This document shows positions 1-10,553 of a stretch of DNA of 64,000 nt, one piece after another. The stretch is taken from positions 930,001 through 994,000 of the forward strand of contig NZ_JAJKFK010000002.1 of assembly GCF_021653975.1 (NCBI RefSeq), read 5' to 3'. The stretch's first letter is position 1. Each line of letters begins with the position of its first letter. A program made the translations under genes and the position numbers. The DNA comes from Amycolatopsis sp. GM8 (GTDB lineage: Bacteria; Actinomycetota; Actinomycetes; Mycobacteriales; Pseudonocardiaceae). A model generated the notes under the pieces. That model was not told the origin of the DNA, ran no database searches, and was given only the letters and a program-made list of their open reading frames with translations.

Positions 1-1592
<1,592 letters not shown>

Positions 1593-1665
1593 ACGTAAAC
1601 CTACGGACGTCGGTAAATCACCCACTAGTATTGCCGTCGTCACTTTGCCGGGTCACGCTCCCTGT

Positions 1666-2304
1666 ATGAATGGTTCCCGTCCGTTCCGCCGCACGCTCAC
1701 CGTTCTCACCGCGTCCGTGGTCATCAGCGCCGGTTTCATCAGCGTCGCGGTCGCCACGCCGCCCGGCATCCCGTCCGAAACGACCGCCCGCAGCGAGCTG
1801 TCCTCGCTGACCGTCAAGGCCGACGGCAGCCTCGACGGCTACTCCCGCGACAAGTTCCCGCACTGGATCAACCAGGGCAACAGCTGCGACACCCGCGAGG
1901 TCGTGCTCAAGCGCGACGGCACCAACGTCGTCACCGGCTCCGACTGCCACCCGACTTCCGGGACCTGGAAGAGCCCGTACGACGGCGCGACCTGGACCGC
2001 CGCGTCCGACGTCGACATCGATCACGTCGTCCCGCTCGCCGACGCGTGGCGCACCGGCGCCTCGTCGTGGACGACCGCGCAGCGCCAGGCGTACGCCAAC
2101 GACCTGTCGGACCCGCAGCTGATCGCGGTGACCGACAACGTCAACCAGTCGAAGGGCGACGCCTCGCCCGACCAGTGGAAGCCGCCGCTCACCAGCTACT
2201 GGTGCACCTACGCGGAGATGTGGATCGCGGTCAAGCACAAGTTCAGCCTGACCGTCAACAGTGCGGAGTCCTCGGCGCTCACCGACATGCTCGACCACTG
2301 CTGA
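1666..2304 (+). CDS. Secreted HNH-family nuclease (DUF1524 type)
   Basis: A predicted exported endonuclease of about 212 residues. The chosen ATG gives MNGSRPFRRTL followed by a hydrophobic stretch ending SVAVATPPG, a typical Sec signal peptide; an upstream start at 1645 would only add seven residues. The core carries DVDIDHVVPLADAW (the DH-VPL metal and catalytic motif), then DPQLIAVTDNVNQSKGDASP, matching the N...K half of the HNH fold. Two cysteine pairs fit an extracellular protein. It could degrade extracellular DNA for nutrients or competition. Its 3' end overlaps the convergent gene at 2279 by 26 bp. Confidence 0.85.
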   Translation: MNGSRPFRRTLTVLTASVVISAGFISVAVATPPGIPSETTARSELSSLTVKADGSLDGYSRDKFPHWINQGNSCDTREVVLKRDGTNVVTGSDCHPTSGTWKSPYDGATWTAASDVDIDHVVPLADAWRTGASSWTTAQRQAYANDLSDPQLIAVTDNVNQSKGDASPDQWKPPLTSYWCTYAEMWIAVKHKFSLTVNSAESSALTDMLDHC

Positions 2305-4135
2305 TCTGCAACAGTTCCCTTGCCAGCACGTCGTTCTGACGGAATGACAGCGCGTTCGTCCGGGGTCGCGTGAACGCCCCGGGCGAACGCGCGCTGGTGT
2401 GCGGGCCCACCGAGAACCACCGCTCGTGCGGCGTCCCGTCCGGCCGGAGCAGGCGCGAGTCGGACGCTCTCGTGTGGATGCGCCCGGAGGGCAGGCCGCG
2501 CACCAGTTCCTCCGCCAGTTCCCCGGAATCCAGCATCGACCGGATCAGCTCGTCGGACGCGAGCGCGACGTTCGCGTTCGGCAGCCGCGCCTCGATCAGC
2601 GTGCGAGCCTCGATCTCGCCGGGGAAGCTCGAGCTGGTCGCCACGAACTGTTCGCGCTCCGCGGTCACCCGCATTTCCGCGCCGGCAAAGGAAACCACGC
2701 CGGCCTGCTCCAGTGCGAGCAGCTCGTCCAGGCGGCGCGGCGGCGGGCCGCTCGCGTAGAAGCTGAAGAACCCGTGGAACCATCCGTCCACATCAGACAC
2801 TTGGGATGCCGGGTCGAGCTTGCCGCCGCCGAGCAGCGGCGGCAGCTGGGCGATGACGGCGAGCAGCGCCATGAACCCGCCGAGGTCCGCGCTGAACTCG
2901 GCGTCGGCGCGCCGGGCGAGATCCGCTTCGACGTACTCGCGCAGGTACTTGCCGAACTCCTCGGCGTTGTCGAAACGCTCACCGGCGAGCGGCCGGTCGA
3001 ACCGGTCGAGGTCCAGCCGATCGTCGTCACCCGGCACGGCGCGCGCGATCAGTCCGAGCATTTCCTGGCTGCCCCAAGACAATTCGGCGAATTCCGCCTC
3101 GAACTCGGCGAAGCTCAGCCGGACCCGCTCGGGATGCCCGGTGAACAGCTCGCTGTAGTAGCCCCAGGCGATCTCCTTCGCGATCAGTGGCCAGACGTCG
3201 GTGAAGAAGTTCAGCTCCTCACCGAGCGCCTCGATCGACTCGCGGTTGAAGAATCTGGCCAGCCGCAACGGTTCTCCCTGCAACCGGTAGCCGGGCTTCG
3301 AGTGGTACGGCACGCCGCGACGGGAACCGACGTGCAGCACCGGCTCCCGCCCGCTCGGCTCGTAGACCAGGCCACCGCCGTCCTGCTCGGCGAACCGGCC
3401 GCCGCGACCCTCGGTCAGCAGCAGCATCAGGTCGACGAACGCGAGCCCGAACCCGCGCACCAGCACGTGCTCGCCGGGTGGGATCGCGCCGTAGTCGATG
3501 TCCGCGGTGTAGCCGGCCGGGTAGTAGGAAAGTCCGTGCCGCTGCGCGAACTCGGCCAGCCCGGCAGCCGACGCGTCCGGTTCGGCGTCGAGGTGGCCGA
3601 CGGTCAGCACCAGCAGATCCGCCCGCAGCGACGCACCGTTTTCCAGCCATACCTGGTTTTCCTCGATGCGCACGGCCCGCGTCCGGTGCTCGACGACTTC
3701 GATCGCGTCCGGCAGCTCGTCCAGTACGCGGCGGTAGACCCAGGCCAGGTACTCGCTCTGCAACCGCCTCGTCGGGAACGACGTGCGCAGCAGTTCGTCG
3801 AACTCGCCGCGCAGATCTTCGGCCGGTTCGTGCTCGATCTCGCCACGGCGCACCTGTTCGGCCCATTCGGCGAGCGACGGCCCCGGCCGCACCGGCCCGT
3901 CGATCCGCACGGTCTCGTCGGTGAACATCGTGACGTCCTCGGACATCGAGTTCATCCGCAGCAACGGCGACTGCTCGTAACGCCAGATCCGGCCGGGACC
4001 GGGCGGAAACGGGTCGACCAGATGCACCGCGAGACCGGCCGCACCGAGCAGTTCCGGTGCGTTCGCGGCGATTCGTTCCAGCACGCCGACACCGCGCGGC
4101 CCCGCGCCGACGATGACGAGCTGACAACGCCCCAT
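2279..4135 (-). CDS. FAD/NAD(P)-binding protein (NAD_binding_9 type)
   Basis: A 618-residue flavoprotein-like enzyme of the YdhS/ornithine-monooxygenase-like group. The start MGRCQLVIVGAGPRGVGVLE at 4135 places the GAGPRG dinucleotide-binding loop right at the N-terminus; the open frame runs further upstream, but nothing there is conserved. The second Rossmann region is DLLVLTVGHLDAEP, and a long helical C-terminal part follows. This family is often annotated only as FAD-NAD(P)-binding protein, and its substrates are mostly unknown. It ends inside the tail of the nuclease gene and follows the TetR gene 4191-4850 in the same direction, 55 bp apart, so co-transcription is possible. Confidence 0.8.
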   Translation of the reverse strand: MGRCQLVIVGAGPRGVGVLERIAANAPELLGAAGLAVHLVDPFPPGPGRIWRYEQSPLLRMNSMSEDVTMFTDETVRIDGPVRPGPSLAEWAEQVRRGEIEHEPAEDLRGEFDELLRTSFPTRRLQSEYLAWVYRRVLDELPDAIEVVEHRTRAVRIEENQVWLENGASLRADLLVLTVGHLDAEPDASAAGLAEFAQRHGLSYYPAGYTADIDYGAIPPGEHVLVRGFGLAFVDLMLLLTEGRGGRFAEQDGGGLVYEPSGREPVLHVGSRRGVPYHSKPGYRLQGEPLRLARFFNRESIEALGEELNFFTDVWPLIAKEIAWGYYSELFTGHPERVRLSFAEFEAEFAELSWGSQEMLGLIARAVPGDDDRLDLDRFDRPLAGERFDNAEEFGKYLREYVEADLARRADAEFSADLGGFMALLAVIAQLPPLLGGGKLDPASQVSDVDGWFHGFFSFYASGPPPRRLDELLALEQAGVVSFAGAEMRVTAEREQFVATSSSFPGEIEARTLIEARLPNANVALASDELIRSMLDSGELAEELVRGLPSGRIHTRASDSRLLRPDGTPHERWFSVGPHTSARSPGAFTRPRTNALSFRQNDVLARELLQISSGRACR

Positions 4136-4190
4136 ACCTTTCGAAGCTACGACGATCGCGCGAGACTCGTCGTGGCGTCCGCGATGTGGA

Positions 4191-4850
4191 CTACCGCAAC
4201 CGTTCGAGCACATCCGGGGTGTGGTTGTACAGCCGCAGCACACCGCCGACGGTGAACTCGGTGAGCAGGTCGATCAGCGCCTCCTGATCCGGCGCCTCGC
4301 CGGGCCAGGTGAGGGTGACCAGCACTTCCGTCATCGCGAAGTACATCGCGACCAGCGCGGTGTCCGCCCGTCCCGGCTCGATGCCGAACGCCGCCCAGCG
4401 TTCCCGGCTGGCGGCGGTGTAGACCTCGGCGAGCCGCGAACGCAGCCGGGTCGCGGCGGGGTCGCCGGTGCGCTCGGCCTCGTGCAGCACCGGCAGCGCG
4501 TGGGGATGCTCGGTGACGAAACCGAACATGTTCGCGTAGTTCGTGCGCGCCCAGGCCCTCAGGTCGACACCGGCGTCGGCGGCGCCGCGTTCGGCGATCG
4601 TGGCGTAGGCGAGTTCTTCGGTGTCCGACACGGTCTGCGCGAACAGTTCGTGCTTGTCGCCGAAGAGTTCGTAGACCGCCTGCCGGGTCAGCCCGGCCTG
4701 CCGCGCGATCTGCTCGATCGTCGCGCCCTGGACGCCGTGCGTGGCGAACACCTGCCGCGCCGCGGCCAGCACGAGGCCGCGCTGCTCCTCGACCGGCACT
4801 TTCCGCGGCCGGCCCGGACCACGCTTTCGGGGCCTTGACCCGTCAGCCAC
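4191..4850 (-). CDS. TetR-family repressor
   Basis: A 219-residue TetR regulator. A basic leader (RPRKRGPGRPRK, AT-hook-like) precedes the helix-turn-helix GATIEQIARQAGLTRQAVYELFGDKHELF at about residues 43-71. The long C-terminal half would bind the ligand. The start is a GTG at 4850 preceded by GAGG. The gene is divergent from the secreted lipase at 4909, and the 58 bp between them hold an inverted repeat, so it most likely represses the lipase and itself. The inducer is unknown; a lipid or lipase product is a guess. Confidence 0.88.
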   Translation of the reverse strand: MADGSRPRKRGPGRPRKVPVEEQRGLVLAAARQVFATHGVQGATIEQIARQAGLTRQAVYELFGDKHELFAQTVSDTEELAYATIAERGAADAGVDLRAWARTNYANMFGFVTEHPHALPVLHEAERTGDPAATRLRSRLAEVYTAASRERWAAFGIEPGRADTALVAMYFAMTEVLVTLTWPGEAPDQEALIDLLTEFTVGGVLRLYNHTPDVLERLR

Positions 4851-4865
4851 TTGACCTCGATCCTT

Positions 4866-4888
4866 TTTTCGACAGTGTTGTCGGAAAA
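4866..4888. promoter_or_regulatory. Inverted repeat, probable TetR operator
   Basis: CGACA-GTGT-TGTCG (4870-4883) is a perfect 5-bp inverted repeat. It is flanked by TTTT on the left and, after one G, by AAAA on the right, in the short divergent region between the TetR gene and the lipase. Its position makes it the natural autoregulatory site for the repressor. Confidence 0.6.
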
Positions 4889-4908
4889 TAGCTCAGCGGG
4901 GAGCGACC

Positions 4909-6132
4909 ATGCGACCGACCCACCGCCGGCGGATCACCGCGATCGTCACGTCGGTCATCGGCCTGATCTCGCTGATCGCCGCGGCGACACCGGCCGGCGC
5001 CGCCGATTTCTACACTCCGCCATCGCCCCTGCCCGGGGGTTCGGCCGGCGACATCATCCGGCACCAGGCGTCCACGTTCTTCCTCGACCCGGTCAAGCTC
5101 CTGCCCGCGCCCGCGAAGGTGCAGCGGATCATGTACCGCAGTACCGACACGCACGGTGACGCGATCGCGGTCACCGGCACCGTGCTCACCCCGACGGCGC
5201 CGTGGACCGGGCCGGGGGTGCGCCCGCTCATCAGCTACGCTGCCGGCACGCAGGGCCTCGGCGACCAGTGCGCGCCGTCGAAGGCGCTCGCCGCCGGCCA
5301 GGAGTACGAAGGCCCGTTCCTGTCCGGCCTGCTCGCGCGTGGGTACGGCGTCGTGATCACCGACTACGAAGGCCTCGGCACACCGGGCGTGCACACCTAC
5401 GTCAACCGCAAGGCCGAAGGCTACGCGGTGCTCGACGCGATCCGCGCCGCGCAACGACTCCCCGAGGCGGGGCTACCGTCCGATGGTCCGGTCGCGATCG
5501 CCGGGTACTCGCAGGGCGGCGGCGCGTCCGCGGCCGCCGCGGAACTGCAGCCGGCTTACGCGCCCGAACTGAAGCTGAAGGGTGCGTACGCGGGCGCGCC
5601 GCCGGCCGATCTCGCCGCCGTCGCGCAGAACCTCGACGGGCACTACGCCGTCGGCTTCCTGCTGTTCGCCGTCGCGAGCATGAACTACGCCTACCCCGAG
5701 CTGAACATCACGAGCGTGCTCAACGCGAAGGGCAAGGCGCTGGAGGCGCAGGTCGAAAACGAGTGCACGGGCGACGCGATCCTCGATCACGCCTTCACCC
5801 GCACCGCCGACCTGACCACCGACGGCCGGCCGATCACCGCGTACCTCGGCGAGGAGCCGTTCGCCTCCGTCGTCGCGGAGCAGCAGATCGGGCGGACGGC
5901 GCCGGCCGCGCCGGTGCTGGTCGCACACAGCGCGCTCGACGACATCGTGCCGTTCCCGCAGGGCCGCACCATGGCCCGCGACTGGTGTGCGGAGGGCGCG
6001 ACCGTGCAGTTCGACACGCTCGCCGCGCCGACCCACGTGGGCGGCGCCCTCGCGGCCTACCCGGACGCCTTCGCCTGGCTGGACGCGCGTTTGCACGGCG
6101 CGCCCGCGCCGGACAACTGTGGAGAGTTCTAG
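4909..6132 (+). CDS. Secreted lipase (LIP family)
   Basis: An exported alpha/beta hydrolase of 407 residues, of the secretory lipase family that includes Candida lipase A and actinobacterial triacylglycerol lipases. The N-terminus MRPTHRRRITAIVTS plus a hydrophobic core ending PAGAADF is a Sec signal peptide. The nucleophile elbow is GYSQGG near residue 199. A late Asp (HSALDDIVPF) and His (PTHVGG) complete a plausible triad, and Cys pairs fit secretion. It probably splits acylglycerols or esters outside the cell. The adjacent divergent TetR gene and operator suggest induction by a lipid-derived signal. Confidence 0.88.
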   Translation: MRPTHRRRITAIVTSVIGLISLIAAATPAGAADFYTPPSPLPGGSAGDIIRHQASTFFLDPVKLLPAPAKVQRIMYRSTDTHGDAIAVTGTVLTPTAPWTGPGVRPLISYAAGTQGLGDQCAPSKALAAGQEYEGPFLSGLLARGYGVVITDYEGLGTPGVHTYVNRKAEGYAVLDAIRAAQRLPEAGLPSDGPVAIAGYSQGGGASAAAAELQPAYAPELKLKGAYAGAPPADLAAVAQNLDGHYAVGFLLFAVASMNYAYPELNITSVLNAKGKALEAQVENECTGDAILDHAFTRTADLTTDGRPITAYLGEEPFASVVAEQQIGRTAPAAPVLVAHSALDDIVPFPQGRTMARDWCAEGATVQFDTLAAPTHVGGALAAYPDAFAWLDARLHGAPAPDNCGEF

Positions 6133-6144
6133 CGGCTGACCGGT

Positions 6145-6552
6145 TTACTTCAGCCCGGTCGCCTCGGCGGCGGCCGGGTCGGAGTCCGCGATGAACGTGC
6201 GGCAGCGCTCGTACTCCTCGGTCTCGCCGATGCGCTCGGCCGCCTTGCCGAGGACGGCGAGGGCGCGCAGGAAACCCTGGTTCGGCCGGTGGTTCCACGG
6301 CACCGGGCCGAAGCCCTTCCAGCCGGACCGGCGCAGCTGGTCGAGGCCACGGTGGTAACCGGTGCGCGCGTAGGCGTACGCGGCGACGATCTCGCCCGAC
6401 TCCAGCGCGCGCTCCCCGAGCGCGGCCCAGGCCTCGCTGAAGTCCGGATGCTCGGCGGCGACCTCGGCGGGATCGGTTCCCGCGTCGAGCGCGGCCTGCG
6501 CGTCGGGACGGTCGGGCAGCTTCGTCGGCTCGGGGCCCAGCAGGTTGGTCAT
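6145..6552 (-). CDS. DUF3151 domain protein
   Basis: A 135-residue cytoplasmic protein of the actinobacterial DUF3151 family, function unknown. The N-terminus is MTNLLGPEPTKLPDRPDAQ; the body is helical and resembles tetratricopeptide-like packing (FSEAWAALGERALESGEIVAAYAYARTG split over two helices), with GWKGFGPVPWNH and NQGFLRALAVLGKAAE after it. The ATG at 6552 is used because upstream codons in frame are not conserved in character. It lies downstream of fba on the same strand, as the corresponding gene does in mycobacteria, but a terminator-like hairpin separates them. Confidence 0.88.
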   Translation of the reverse strand: MTNLLGPEPTKLPDRPDAQAALDAGTDPAEVAAEHPDFSEAWAALGERALESGEIVAAYAYARTGYHRGLDQLRRSGWKGFGPVPWNHRPNQGFLRALAVLGKAAERIGETEEYERCRTFIADSDPAAAEATGLK

Positions 6553-6571
6553 GGCCTCAATCCTGCCCCTG

Positions 6572-6655
6572 TCAGAAGACCAGGCTCGCGACGACCCCGC
6601 TGCCGAGCAGCACAAGGCAAGCGACCAGGACGGCGGCGACCACACGTTTGGGCAT
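6572..6655 (-). CDS. Possible 27-residue membrane peptide
   Basis: A short frame reads MPKRVVAAVLVACLVLLGSG and then VVASLVF: two basic residues followed by a single membrane-spanning segment. It sits between fba and the DUF3151 gene on the same strand. Its start codon lies inside the left arm of the fba terminator hairpin, which would hinder initiation, and no ribosome-binding site is obvious. Small hydrophobic frames are easily produced by GC-rich sequence, so this may not be a gene. Confidence 0.35.
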   Translation of the reverse strand: MPKRVVAAVLVACLVLLGSGVVASLVF

Positions 6656-6688
6656 CACGGGCCGACACGATGCCCGGCCCGTGATGCC
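6651..6688 (-). terminator. Hairpin after fba
   Basis: A perfect 13-bp inverted repeat, GGCATCACGGGCC (6651-6663) and GGCCCGTGATGCC (6676-6688), with a 12-nt loop. It starts 27 nt after the fba stop on the minus strand. There is no U tract, as is common in actinobacteria. Confidence 0.75.
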
Positions 6689-6714
6689 ATGGCAAGTACA
6701 CCCGCGGGTGAACC

Positions 6715-7746
6715 TCAGCCGAGCTTCGTGCCCGCGGACTTGAGCGCCTGCGCGGCCTGGACGACCCGCTCGGCCATCGACGTCTCGGCCTTCTTGAGGT
6801 AGCTGCGCGGGTCGTAGGTCTTCTTGTTGCCGACCTCGCCGTCGATCTTCAGCACCCCGTCGTAGTTCTTGAAGAAGTGGTCCGCGATCGGGCGGGAGAA
6901 CGCGTACTGCGTGTCGGTGTCGACGTTCATCTTCACCACGCCGTACGACACCGCCTCCTCGATCTCCTCCGGCAGCGAGCCGGAACCGCCGTGGAACACC
7001 AGCTCGAACGGCTTCGAACCGGCGGCGAGGCCCAGCTTCTGCGACGCGATCTCCTGGCCGCGCTTGAGCACGTCCGGGCGCAGCTTGACCGCGCCCGGCT
7101 TGTACGCGCCGTGCACGTTGCCGAACGTCGCGGCCAGCAGGTAGCGGCCCTTCTCGCCGGAACCCAGCGCGTCCAGGGTCTTCAGGAAGTCGCCCTCGGC
7201 GGTGTACAGCTTCTCGTTGATCTCGTTCGCGACGCCGTCCTCCTCGCCGCCCACGACACCGATCTCGACCTCGAGGATGATCTTCGCCGCGGCCGCCCGC
7301 TCCAGCAGGTCCGCCGCGATCTTCAGGTTCTCGTCGAGGTCGATCGCCGAGCCGTCCCACATGTGCGACTGGAACAGCGGGTTGCCGCCGGCGTTCACCC
7401 GCTCCTGCGAGATCGCGATCAGCGGGTTGACGTACCCGTCCAGCTTGTCCTTCGGGCAGTGGTCGGTGTGCAGCGCGACGTTGACCGGGTACTTCGCCGC
7501 GACCACGTGCGCGAACTCGGCCAGCGCGGTCGCGCCCGTCACCATGTCCTTGACATGCGTGCCGGACGCGAATTCCGCGCCGCCGGTGGACACCTGGATG
7601 ATGCCGTCGCTCTCCGCGTCGGCGAACCCCTTCAGTGCCGCGTTGAGGGATTCCGACGAGGTGACGTTGATGGCCGGGTAGGCGAACTCGCCTCCCTTGG
7701 CCCGGTCGAGCATCTCGGCATAGACCTCGGGGGTGGCGATAGGCAT
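6715..7746 (-). CDS. fbaA: Class II fructose-bisphosphate aldolase
   Basis: A 343-residue cytoplasmic enzyme that splits fructose 1,6-bisphosphate into dihydroxyacetone phosphate and glyceraldehyde 3-phosphate, or joins them in gluconeogenesis. It is zinc-dependent: ALHTDHCPKD places His93 and His96 as metal ligands with Asp95 as the general acid-base region, and the later HGGSGS loop binds phosphate. The length fits the class IIA enzymes of actinobacteria. The start ATG is preceded by AGGAGGACCC. It is transcribed alone and followed by a strong hairpin. Confidence 0.96.
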   Translation of the reverse strand: MPIATPEVYAEMLDRAKGGEFAYPAINVTSSESLNAALKGFADAESDGIIQVSTGGAEFASGTHVKDMVTGATALAEFAHVVAAKYPVNVALHTDHCPKDKLDGYVNPLIAISQERVNAGGNPLFQSHMWDGSAIDLDENLKIAADLLERAAAAKIILEVEIGVVGGEEDGVANEINEKLYTAEGDFLKTLDALGSGEKGRYLLAATFGNVHGAYKPGAVKLRPDVLKRGQEIASQKLGLAAGSKPFELVFHGGSGSLPEEIEEAVSYGVVKMNVDTDTQYAFSRPIADHFFKNYDGVLKIDGEVGNKKTYDPRSYLKKAETSMAERVVQAAQALKSAGTKLG

Positions 7747-7811
7747 CTTCGGGTCCTCCTAGCGGTGGTTCGCCTTGTTGCCCGAATCGTACGAGGTCCG
7801 CCGTGACGGCA

Positions 7812-8639
7812 CTATGAGAGCAGGGCCTGCGCCACAGCCCGGTAGCCGGGCAGCGGGTCGTCGGCGAGTACCTGGACCGCGACCTGGTCGGCACCGGCGT
7901 CGAGATGTTCGGCCAGCCGGGCGGCGATGGCGTCCGCGGTGCCCCAGGCGACCACGGCGTCGATGAGCCGGTCGCTGCCGCCGTTCGCGAAGTCCTCGTC
8001 GGTGAAGCCGAGGCGCCGCCAGTTGCTGACGTAGTTGACCAGGTTCAGGTACGGCTTCTGGACCTTGGGCCGCCCGACGGCACGCGCCTTCTCGGGATCG
8101 GTCTCCAGCACGATCTTGTGCTCGGGCACGAGCAGCTTGCCCGCGCCGAGGATTTCGCGTGCCTGCCTGGTGTGCTCGGGGGTGGTCAGGTACGGATGCG
8201 TGCCCGCCGCCTGGTCCGCGGACAGCTTGAGCGCCTTGGGGCCCAGCGCGGCGAGTACCCGCTCGTCCACCGGCACGCCGGCGGCGTCCAGTTCACCGAG
8301 GTACTCGACCATCTTGTCGAAGGGCTTCTGGTACTCCTTGACCGCTTCCGGGTGGCCGATGCCGACGCCGAGCAGGAACCGGCCGGGGTGCTTGCCGACG
8401 ATCCGGTGGTAGGACTCGGCAACCGGGGCCGCGTCGTCCTTCCACATGTTGACGATGCCGGTGGCGACCACGATGTGGTCGGTCGCGTCGAGGATCCGGT
8501 CCACGTCGGGGAGGCCCGCGTCGGGTGAGCCGCCGAGCCAGATCGTGCCGTAGCCGAGGGTTTCCACCTCCCGCGCGAGCTCGTCGCTGATTTGACTGGG
8601 GTGCCGCCAGATGCCGAGTTTGCCGAGTGCGTTCACCAT
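7812..8639 (-). CDS. LLM-class F420-dependent oxidoreductase
   Basis: A 275-residue luciferase-like monooxygenase-fold protein of the TIGR03620 type that uses F420 in actinobacteria. MVNALGKLGIWRHPSQISDE begins at the ATG at 8639, 51 bp from the divergent aldo/keto reductase. The motifs GYGTIWLGGSP, VATGIVNMWKDDAAPVAESY and GRFLLGVGIGHPEA are the usual barrel strands of the family. The substrate is not predictable. It may form a divergent redox pair with the reductase at 8691. Confidence 0.87.
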   Translation of the reverse strand: MVNALGKLGIWRHPSQISDELAREVETLGYGTIWLGGSPDAGLPDVDRILDATDHIVVATGIVNMWKDDAAPVAESYHRIVGKHPGRFLLGVGIGHPEAVKEYQKPFDKMVEYLGELDAAGVPVDERVLAALGPKALKLSADQAAGTHPYLTTPEHTRQAREILGAGKLLVPEHKIVLETDPEKARAVGRPKVQKPYLNLVNYVSNWRRLGFTDEDFANGGSDRLIDAVVAWGTADAIAARLAEHLDAGADQVAVQVLADDPLPGYRAVAQALLS

Positions 8640-8690
8640 GCCTCGCACAACCCTTGTGGTGGTACGGGCATTCCGGGATACGTTAAGGCC

Positions 8691-9623
8691 ATGAAGATCG
8701 GTGACAGCGAGTTGGACGTGTACGGCCTCAACCTCGGTGGCAACGTGTTCGGCTGGACGGCCGACGAGCAGCAGTCGTTCGCCGTACTGGACGCGTACGC
8801 CGCGGCGGGCGGCAATTTCATCGACACCGCGGACAGTTACTTCCATCGTGCCCCCGGCAATTCCGGTGGCGAGTCCGAAACGATCATCGGGAACTGGCTC
8901 GCCAAGCGCGGCGGCCGGCGTGACGACGTCGTCATCGCGACGAAGGTCGGCAGCTGGCCGGCGCGACCCGGCGTGAGCGCGAAGAACATCCGCGAGGCGG
9001 CCGACGATTCCTTGCGGCGCCTGCAAACCGACCACATCGACCTCTACTACGCGCATCGGGACGTCGCGGACGTACCGCTCGAAGAGACCCTCGGCGCCTT
9101 CGACGAACTGGTGCGCGCGGGCAAGGTCCGGTACATCGGCGCGTCCAACTACACCGCGGAGCGACTGGCCGAGGCACTGTCCATTTCGGACCGTGAGGGG
9201 CTCGCCCGGTACGTCGCGCTGCAGCCGCACTACAACCTGGTCGAGCGTGCCTACGAGACGGACGTGCTGCCGCTCGTGCAGCGCGAAGGACTGTCGACGC
9301 TGCCGTATTTCGCGCTGGCCAAGGGTTTTCTGACCGGCAAGTACCGGTCCCGCGAGACGGATTCCGGTAGCCCGCGCAACGAGGGCGCGATCGCGTACCT
9401 GGACCACCGGGGCGAGCGGGTGCTGGAGGTGCTCGACGACATCTCGGCCGCGCACAAGACCTCGCTCGCGTCCGTCGCGCTCGCCTGGCTCGCTTCGCGG
9501 CCGACCGTCGCCGCGCCGATCGCGAGTGCCCGGAACGCCGAGCAGTTGGCCGATCTGCTGGCGTCGGTCGAGCTGACGCTCACCGACGCGGAGATCGCGA
9601 GCCTCGACGAGGCGTCGTCCTAG
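8691..9623 (+). CDS. Aldo/keto reductase
   Basis: A 310-residue NADPH-dependent (beta/alpha)8-barrel reductase. The catalytic tetrad is visible as Asp45 and Tyr50 in GNFIDTADSY, Lys in ATKVG and His in YYAHRD. The C-terminal ASARNAEQLADLL is the cofactor-binding part. The chosen ATG at 8691 gives MKIGDSELDVYGLNLGGN, the usual strand order of the family; the upstream extension overlaps the divergent gene and is unlikely. Substrate unknown. The next gene, an SDR at 9675, is preceded by its own operator-like repeats. Confidence 0.92.
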   Translation: MKIGDSELDVYGLNLGGNVFGWTADEQQSFAVLDAYAAAGGNFIDTADSYFHRAPGNSGGESETIIGNWLAKRGGRRDDVVIATKVGSWPARPGVSAKNIREAADDSLRRLQTDHIDLYYAHRDVADVPLEETLGAFDELVRAGKVRYIGASNYTAERLAEALSISDREGLARYVALQPHYNLVERAYETDVLPLVQREGLSTLPYFALAKGFLTGKYRSRETDSGSPRNEGAIAYLDHRGERVLEVLDDISAAHKTSLASVALAWLASRPTVAAPIASARNAEQLADLLASVELTLTDAEIASLDEASS

Positions 9624-9627
9624 TCAT

Positions 9628-9653
9628 CTACTCGGGAGTAGCTTACTCGCGGT
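9628..9653. promoter_or_regulatory. Two TACTCG-type repeats before the SDR gene
   Basis: CTACTC-GG-GAGTAG (9628-9641) is a perfect inverted repeat, and a second degenerate copy, TACTCGCGGTAG, follows at about 9644-9655. The pair ends some 20 bp before the SDR start codon at 9675. This looks like a tandem operator, possibly for a TetR-family regulator encoded elsewhere. Confidence 0.5.
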
Positions 9654-9674
9654 AGGTTGAGGTACCGTTCGGCC

Positions 9675-10553
9675 ATGGCCAACGTCAACGGCAAGGTCGT
9701 GCTCATCACCGGCGCTGCTCGCGGCATCGGGGCCGGGCTGGCGGAAAGGCTCGCCGCCCGCGGTGCGAAAGTGGCGCTCGTCGGGCTGGAAGCCGAGGAG
9801 CAGCAGCGGGTCGCGGACCGGATCGGGCCGTCGGCGCGCGCCTGGGAAGCCGACGTCACCGACTGGGACGCGCTGGAGAAGGCGACCGCGGGCGTGGTCG
9901 GGCACTTCGGCGGGATCGACATCGTCATCGCCAACGCCGGCATCGCCACGACGGGGTTCGTCCGGTCCATCGACCGCGCGGCCTTCGAGAAGGTGCTGGA
10001 GGTCGACCTGCTCGGCGTGTGGCGCACGTTCCGGGTGACGCTGCCGCACGTGATCGAGCGCAAGGGCTACCTGCTGGCGATCTCGTCACTCGCCGCGATC
10101 GCGCACGTGCCGGGCATGGCGAACTACTGCGCGGCGAAGGCGGGCGTCGAGGCGTTCTGCAACAGCCTGCGGGGCGAGGTCGCGCACCTGGGTGTGAAGG
10201 TCGGCGTCGCGCATCCGACGTGGATCAAGACCGACCTGGTGGACAGCGCGGACGCGCACCCGGTGTTCGGCAAGCTGCGCGGCGGGATGCCCGGCCTGCT
10301 CGGCAAGACCTACCCGCTGGACGTCGCGCTCGACCTCATCGAGGTGGGCGTGCTGAAGCGGGCGCGGACGATCCACGTGCCGCGCTGGGTACGGGCGCTG
10401 AAGCTGGTCCGTTCGTTCCTGCCGCCGATCATCGAGATCGGCGCCCGCTTCCAGGTCCCGGCGGCGGACCGGGACGCGCTCGCGGACATCGAAGCGCGCG
10501 GCTCCCGCGAAGCCGCTGTCGTCGGCCACGGCGGGAAGGCCGCGACCCGCTAG
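9675..10553 (+). CDS. Short-chain dehydrogenase/reductase
   Basis: A 292-residue classical SDR. The cofactor loop TGAARGIG (about residues 12-19), the NAG motif (VIANAGIATTG), and the catalytic Ser and Tyr-x-x-x-Lys (ISSLAAIAHV, then NYCAAKAG) are all present. A C-terminal extension of about 50 residues beyond the core is basic and may touch membranes or lipid substrates. The start ATG at 9675 gives MANVNGKVVLITG. The upstream tandem operator suggests single-gene control. The 3' end overlaps the convergent toxin gene by 4 bp. Confidence 0.9.
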   Translation: MANVNGKVVLITGAARGIGAGLAERLAARGAKVALVGLEAEEQQRVADRIGPSARAWEADVTDWDALEKATAGVVGHFGGIDIVIANAGIATTGFVRSIDRAAFEKVLEVDLLGVWRTFRVTLPHVIERKGYLLAISSLAAIAHVPGMANYCAAKAGVEAFCNSLRGEVAHLGVKVGVAHPTWIKTDLVDSADAHPVFGKLRGGMPGLLGKTYPLDVALDLIEVGVLKRARTIHVPRWVRALKLVRSFLPPIIEIGARFQVPAADRDALADIEARGSREAAVVGHGGKAATR

